Assembly (NCBI RefSeq): GCF_006741185.1
Contig: NZ_AP019380.1
Coordinates: forward strand, 1 to 10,426
DNA from: Buchnera aphidicola (Nipponaphis monzeni)
GTDB lineage: Bacteria; Pseudomonadota; Gammaproteobacteria; Enterobacterales; Enterobacteriaceae
Direction: 5' to 3'
Length of the DNA: 10,426 bases
Made by a program: the position numbers and the translations under genes
The notes under the pieces: generated by a model
What the model saw: the letters and a program-made list of their open reading frames with translations, nothing else
Database searches by the model: none
What the model was told of the DNA's origin: nothing
Shown here: positions 7,178-10,426 of the stretch, in pieces
Layout of the letters: every line of letters starts with the position of its first letter
Numbering within the stretch: position 1 is the first letter of the stretch

Positions 7178-8725
7178 CTATTTTTTATATATTTTTTTAT
7201 TTTTATTAACTTGACGATACTGAAATATACTATTAAGTATTTTTGTTATTGCTAATATATACGATTTAACAAAATTAGTTGACGCACTTGTACCGTAAAA
7301 TAATTTATCTAAATATTTTATTGTCAAATATGTTTGATTTAAGATTTTTGTTTTTTGTTGATTAGTAACAATTTTTACTTTTTTTAAAAAAATAGGATAA
7401 TTAGTAATTTTCATACATGCTTTGTTTATAGCATAAAAAAGTCCTTTAGTAGTAGAAATAGTTTGACTACAAGTTTTTTCTCCACAATTCATTTTAATTG
7501 TAATTATAATTGATTCGTCAAATTTTAATTGAGCATTAAAAAATATTAACTTATAAAATTTTAATAACTTATTGTAATCTTTAACAAAAGCAAGTATTTC
7601 TAAATCGTAATCGAATAATTGCCCTTTTTGATCAGCTAGTTTTAAAAAATTAATGTACAATAAATTTAAATCATAATCTTTATTTGAGTATCCCATTTTT
7701 CCCATATAATGTTTAACAACTGCTCTGCCCGAACGAGAAGTTAAATTTAATTTAACTGTTTTTAGTCCTATTAAATCAGGTGTAAATATTTCATAGTTTT
7801 CTCTATTTTTTAAAACACCATCTTGATGTATACCTGAAGAATGAGCAAAAGCATTTTTCCCAACAATTGCTTTATTAAATGGAATAGGTACATTACAGAT
7901 TTGGCTAACAATTCGACTAGTATTATAAATCTCTTTATAATTAATATTATTTTTTACATTTAAAAGTTTTGATTTAATTTTCATAATCATAGCAAGTTCT
8001 TCTAAAGCAGCGTTACCTGCCCTTTCTCCAATACCATTAATAGTTCCTTCTACTTGTCGAGCACCTGATTGTATTGCAGCAATAGAATTTGCAACAGCCA
8101 TACCTAAATCATTATGACAATGAACTGAAATAATTGCCTGATGAATGTTAGTAACATTTTCATATAGGTTCTGTATAATTTTTGAAAATTGATTTGGAAT
8201 AGTGAAACCTACAGTGTCTGGAATATTAATAGTTGAAGCACCAGCTTGAATAGTTTTTGAAACAATTTGGTATAAATTACTCATCGAAGTACGACCTGCA
8301 TCTTCGCAGGAAAATTCAATGTCATCTGTAAAATTTCGAGCATATTTTACAAAGTAAACAGCCATTTCTAAAATGTCTTTAAAATTTTTTTTTAATTTTG
8401 ATGTAACATGAAGATTAGAGGTTCCTAAAAATATATGAATTCTAAAATTTTTTGCTAATTGCATTGCTTGTACTGCAATATCAATATCTTTTTGAACACA
8501 TCGAGCTAAACTACATATTCGAGCATGTTTAATATTATTAGATATAGTTTGTACTGATTTAAAATCTTCAGGAGAAGAAATAGGAAATCCTGCTTCAATA
8601 ATATCAATTCCCATTTTTTCCAAAGCCAAAGCAATTTTTAATTTTTCTGATGTATTAAGACTAGATTGCAAAGATTGCTCTCCATCTCTTAATGTAGTAT
8701 CAAAAATTATAACTTGCTGATTCAT
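7178..8725 (-). CDS. leuA: 2-isopropylmalate synthase LeuA
   Basis: LeuA condenses 2-ketoisovalerate with acetyl-CoA, the committed and normally leucine-inhibited step of the pathway. The product is 515 residues (E. coli 523) and starts [17 protein letters not shown], matching the E. coli start. The TIM-barrel catalytic residues are present: R13-D14, the metal-binding HxH at 202-204 (SVHCHNDLG), N238 in GIGERAGN, and [18 protein letters not shown] (about 296-313). The C-terminal regulatory domain (about 400-515) is present but diverged. Where the E. coli enzyme has HGVGLATDIVES this one reads [12 protein letters not shown] (477-488), and the tail is lysine-rich. AAGGAAA at about 8729-8735 gives a good ribosome site. 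It stands alone, with 824 bp before it and 1196 bp after it. Confidence 0.97.
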   Translation of the reverse strand: MNQQVIIFDTTLRDGEQSLQSSLNTSEKLKIALALEKMGIDIIEAGFPISSPEDFKSVQTISNNIKHARICSLARCVQKDIDIAVQAMQLAKNFRIHIFLGTSNLHVTSKLKKNFKDILEMAVYFVKYARNFTDDIEFSCEDAGRTSMSNLYQIVSKTIQAGASTINIPDTVGFTIPNQFSKIIQNLYENVTNIHQAIISVHCHNDLGMAVANSIAAIQSGARQVEGTINGIGERAGNAALEELAMIMKIKSKLLNVKNNINYKEIYNTSRIVSQICNVPIPFNKAIVGKNAFAHSSGIHQDGVLKNRENYEIFTPDLIGLKTVKLNLTSRSGRAVVKHYMGKMGYSNKDYDLNLLYINFLKLADQKGQLFDYDLEILAFVKDYNKLLKFYKLIFFNAQLKFDESIIITIKMNCGEKTCSQTISTTKGLFYAINKACMKITNYPIFLKKVKIVTNQQKTKILNQTYLTIKYLDKLFYGTSASTNFVKSYILAITKILNSIFQYRQVNKNKKIYKK

Positions 8726-9302
8726 TATTTTCCTTATTTAAATTAAATTAATACTACAATAAGTAATTATTAAAAAATTATTTTAACATTATATCTTTTA
8801 AAATTTTTTAATAAAAATTAATATTTTGCAAAAAATAGCAGATAAAAAATTACTAATAAATATCAGTTATTACTATATATTTTTGTGTTTAATTTTAATA
8901 AATACATGTTATTTTTACAAATAAAAATTTTATTTTTTATAAATATGAATAATTTTCTTTAATTTATTTAATTTTACTGTGAGAAACTATTTTTATTGAA
9001 GTTGACCACACATAAAAAATGATGTGATTTATATTTAGAATTCTATCATGAATTAACTAATGATTAGTTAACTTATAAATATTTTTTATTTAAATAAGTA
9101 CGTAATATAATTACGTAGATAGTGTTATTATAACTTTTTATTTTTTTTTAGCAACTAGTTATTGTCAAATGAATATTTAAAAAAAATTAACTAAATTTTT
9201 TATAAATAATTAGATATGTAAAATAAATGTACAAAAATTATAAATAAAATTACAATGAAATATATATCCTAATTGTTTATTAAAAAATAAAATATTCTAT
9301 GT
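8726..9302. promoter_or_regulatory. leuA upstream region with dyads, no gene seen
   Basis: No protein frame is supported here. The half nearer ibp holds three dyads not explained by a gene: CACAT/ATGTG (9009-9013, 9022-9026); TTAACTAAT/ATTAGTTAA around a single G (9053-9071); and TACGTAAT/ATTACGTA with a 3-nt loop (9099-9117). They lie just downstream of the best promoter candidate, so they would sit in a leuA leader of about 395 nt. I found no convincing leucine-rich leader peptide, so classical attenuation is not shown. Confidence 0.45.
9127..9154 (-). promoter_or_regulatory. Candidate sigma-70 promoter for leuA
   Basis: On the minus strand TTGCTA (9149-9154, four of six consensus bases) is followed after 16 nt by a perfect TATAAT (9127-9132). 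Transcription would start near 9120, at the edge of the 9099-9117 dyad. Hexamers like these are common in such A+T-rich DNA, so this is only the best of several possibilities. Confidence 0.3.
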
Positions 9303-9596
9303 AAAAGAATAATATACATAACAATAAAAATTTAAAAAATTAATTTTCAAAAAAATTATTATTTACAATCTATTTTCATACTATAAATTTTTAAAAAAAT
9401 AATTTTCTTTAAGAAAAATAAATATACACATATTTTTTATTTAAAAAAAAACACCCACCGTTTTTTGTAATTTATCTTATTTACTTAACATTACATATAC
9501 GATAGGTGTGTTAAAAACAATTGATATATTAATTCTTAAAAACTTCTATTTATTTAGCAATTGTTGACTTATTTTTTTGCAACGTATTAATAAAAA
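9303..9596. repeat. Inverted-repeat arm 1 (294 bp, perfect)
   Basis: Each base pairs with arm 2 (10227-10426 followed by 1-94) with no mismatch or gap that I can find. The paired coordinates sum to 19823 for the 10227-10426 part and to 9397 for the 1-94 part. The arm contains the last 14 codons and the stop of ibp (9550-9596), about 250 bp of spacer, and a G-rich-loop hairpin. The arms flank a 630-bp single-copy segment (9597-10226) with the rest of ibp and its upstream region. There is no transposase and no flanking target duplication, so it is not a recognisable insertion sequence. Confidence 0.95.
9446..9466 (-). terminator. Hairpin with G-rich loop downstream of ibp (arm 1 copy)
   Basis: On the minus strand AAAAAAC pairs with GTTTTTT around the loop GGTGGGT, and the T-run extends to nine. 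It starts about 84 nt after the ibp stop. This is the only G/C-rich patch in the spacer. The A-tract, stem and T-tract layout suggests a weak, possibly bidirectional terminator. A longer-range pairing with AACACACC at about 9507-9514 is also possible. Confidence 0.4.
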
Positions 9597-10023
9597 TCTT
9601 TTCTGTTTTATCTGTCTCTGGGGACTGCTGTTCAAAATCTATTTTTAACAATCCTGTAACTAAACAAGCATTTTTAACTTTAATATGACGACTTAAATTA
9701 AAATTTAAAGAAAAATTTCTACAACGAATACCTTGATGAATAAATTTGTTATTTTTTAATATTTGAGGATTAGAAAATTTTTTCCCATTTATTTTTAGTT
9801 GGTTATTTTGTACTAGAATTTCTAATTCATTTTCATCAAATCCAGGTACACTTACTACTAGTTGGTGATGAGTGTTAGTTAGTTGAACTATGTCATAAGG
9901 AGGAACATCAGATAAAGGTTTAGAACCTGTTAAAGTACTAAATACTTTATCAATTTGATTAAAGCGATTAGCAAATATGTCATCAGTAAAACTTGGTAAA
10001 AGAGTAAAAGATTCAATAGACAT
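9550..10023 (-). CDS. ibp: Small heat-shock protein Ibp (alpha-crystallin family)
   Basis: Ibp is an ATP-independent holdase that binds unfolding proteins in the cytoplasm until DnaK/ClpB recover them. The 157-residue product is longer than E. coli IbpA (137), with a longer N-terminus and an 11-residue tail after the C-terminal motif. The alpha-crystallin domain spans about residues 41-135: PPYDIV (41-46), VPGFDENELEI (59-69), HQGIRCRNFSLNFNL (96-110) and the signature ACLVTGLLKIDF (119-130). The C-terminal I-x-I motif that docks oligomers is IFI at 143-145. A perfect GGAGG (10035-10039) lies 11 nt before the start. Codons 144-157 and the stop lie inside inverted-repeat arm 1, so they are duplicated in arm 2. 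The gene has a sigma-32-like promoter upstream. Confidence 0.95.
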   Translation of the reverse strand: MSIESFTLLPSFTDDIFANRFNQIDKVFSTLTGSKPLSDVPPYDIVQLTNTHHQLVVSVPGFDENELEILVQNNQLKINGKKFSNPQILKNNKFIHQGIRCRNFSLNFNLSRHIKVKNACLVTGLLKIDFEQQSPETDKTEKIFINTLQKNKSTIAK

Positions 10024-10226
10024 TTATTTAAGAACCTCCATAAATGATAAAAAATTGTTTTTTTATTGACAAAAAACAGAAATCATTTTTTGTTATACAG
10101 GTTAATTTTACAATCACTCCTCTTATTTAGAAGATAGAGTCTATTACAAGTGTTTTCAACTGTAGATACAAATAATATTTATATTACAAAAAAAATAAAT
10201 TAAGTATTTTTTTAAAAAAATGTTCT
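10024..10226 (-). promoter_or_regulatory. ibp upstream region
   Basis: This single-copy segment lies between ibp and arm 2 and holds the ribosome site (10035-10039) and the sigma-32-like promoter (10132-10159). The remainder is A/T-rich with long A and T runs. No gene is seen. It inverts together with ibp if the repeat arms recombine, so ibp would keep its own promoter in either orientation. Confidence 0.55.
10132..10159 (-). promoter_or_regulatory. Candidate heat-shock (sigma-32) promoter of ibp
   Basis: On the minus strand TTGAAA (10154-10159) is followed after 14 nt by CTCTATCT (10132-10139). The sigma-32 consensus is CTTGAAA, 13-15 nt, then CCCCATNT. The -35 core is perfect, the spacing is right, and the -10 matches at most key positions but has T for C at two. 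The predicted start is about 100 nt upstream of the ATG. Buchnera keeps rpoH, and its ibpA promoter is known to matter for aphid heat tolerance. Confidence 0.5.
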
Positions 10227-10273
10227 TTTTTATTAATACGTTGCAAAAAAATAAGTCAACAATTGCTAAATAA
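10227..10273 (+). pseudogene. Orphan copy of the ibp 3' end (14 codons plus stop)
   Basis: These 47 bp are identical to the last 47 bp of ibp (9550-9596) and lie on the opposite strand, about 200 bp upstream of the ibp start. In the order shown there is no start codon or domain attached, so it is not expressed as a protein. If the 630-bp segment inverts, this copy becomes the real C-terminus of ibp and the present one becomes the orphan. Confidence 0.85.
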
Positions 10274-10356
10274 ATAGAAGTTTTTAAGAATTAATATATC
10301 AATTGTTTTTAACACACCTATCGTATATGTAATGTTAAGTAAATAAGATAAATTAC

Positions 10357-10377
10357 AAAAAACGGTGGGTGTTTTTT
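10357..10377. terminator. Hairpin with G-rich loop (arm 2 copy)
   Basis: This is the mirror copy of the 9446-9466 hairpin. It lies between the repA/origin region and the ibp promoter. Read in the repA direction (minus) the stem ends in GTTTTTT, so it could stop repA read-through into ibp. After an inversion it would serve as the hairpin behind ibp. Confidence 0.35.
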
Positions 10378-10426
10378 TTTAAATAAAAAATATGTGTATA
10401 TTTATTTTTCTTAAAGAAAATTATTT

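Larger units (their letters stand above)
10227..10426. repeat. Inverted-repeat arm 2, proximal part (continues at position 1)
   Basis: This is the exact reverse complement of 9397-9596. The arm begins where the 3' end of ibp is copied and runs off the window end, continuing at 1-94. The inner boundary is sharp: just inside it the two arms differ (C before the T-run here, GA before it in the other arm). Confidence 0.94.

Noticed and set aside
9140..9168. TTGACA on the minus strand (9163-9168) as the leuA -35 box
   Set aside because: At 17-nt spacing the -10 would be AAAAAT, and the good TATAAT is 30 nt away.
10044..10072. Sigma-70-like promoter TTGTCA, 17 nt, TATCAT upstream of ibp
   Set aside because: Its start would fall near 10037, inside the GGAGG ribosome site, so the transcript would lack a usable leader. 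The match is probably due to A/T richness.
9303..10426. The 294-bp repeats as terminal repeats of a transposon carrying ibp
   Set aside because: No transposase, no flanking target-site duplication, and the arm includes the end of the cargo gene. A head-to-head duplication or recombination product fits better.
1..10426. tRNA, rRNA, CRISPR or toxin-antitoxin genes
   Set aside because: No cloverleaf-like G/C-rich segments, regularly spaced repeats or small paired frames were seen in the spacers.

Overview
The window reads as a complete small circular plasmid from an aphid endosymbiont of the Buchnera aphidicola type: the leucine-biosynthesis (pLeu) plasmid. The evidence is the gene set (an IncFII-like repA, yqhA, leuABCD and an ibp small heat-shock gene), enteric-type proteins close to E. 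coli in length and motif, extreme A+T richness, lysine/asparagine/isoleucine-rich proteins and long non-coding spacers. From memory, repA + yqhA + leuDCBA + ibp is the layout described for the Thelaxes-type leucine plasmid, rather than the two-repA type of Rhopalosiphum or Acyrthosiphon; I could not compare sequences. Circularity is supported internally: an inverted repeat runs off the end at 10426 and continues, base for base, at position 1.

Layout. 1-94 is the outer third of one inverted-repeat arm. 95-328 is the A+T-rich, dyad-containing region 3' of repA, where IncFII-type replicons place their origin. repA (329-1204, minus) is followed by a 690-bp divergent spacer with two strong dyads, then yqhA (1895-2392, plus). 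A spacer with a clean hairpin separates yqhA from leuD, leuC and leuB (2852-5981, minus), which are tightly packed. A 1.2-kb spacer with no recognisable gene separates leuB from leuA (7178-8725, minus). An 824-bp region upstream of leuA contains candidate promoter and dyad elements and most of the first repeat arm. ibp (9550-10023, minus) follows, with a sigma-32-like promoter upstream, and the second arm closes the circle.

How it works together. RepA initiates replication. LeuA, LeuCD and LeuB convert 2-ketoisovalerate to 2-ketoisocaproate, the precursor of leucine supplied to the aphid. Plasmid location is generally interpreted as raising gene dosage. YqhA is a conserved membrane protein of unknown role that travels with this replicon. 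Ibp is a small heat-shock holdase.

The most unusual structure is a perfect 294-bp inverted repeat (9303-9596 and 10227-10426 joined to 1-94) flanking a 630-bp segment with ibp and its promoter. The last 14 codons and stop of ibp lie inside the arm, so inversion of the segment would flip ibp without damaging it. Other points are the detached leuA, an eroded signature in the LeuA regulatory domain, and palindromes around repA.
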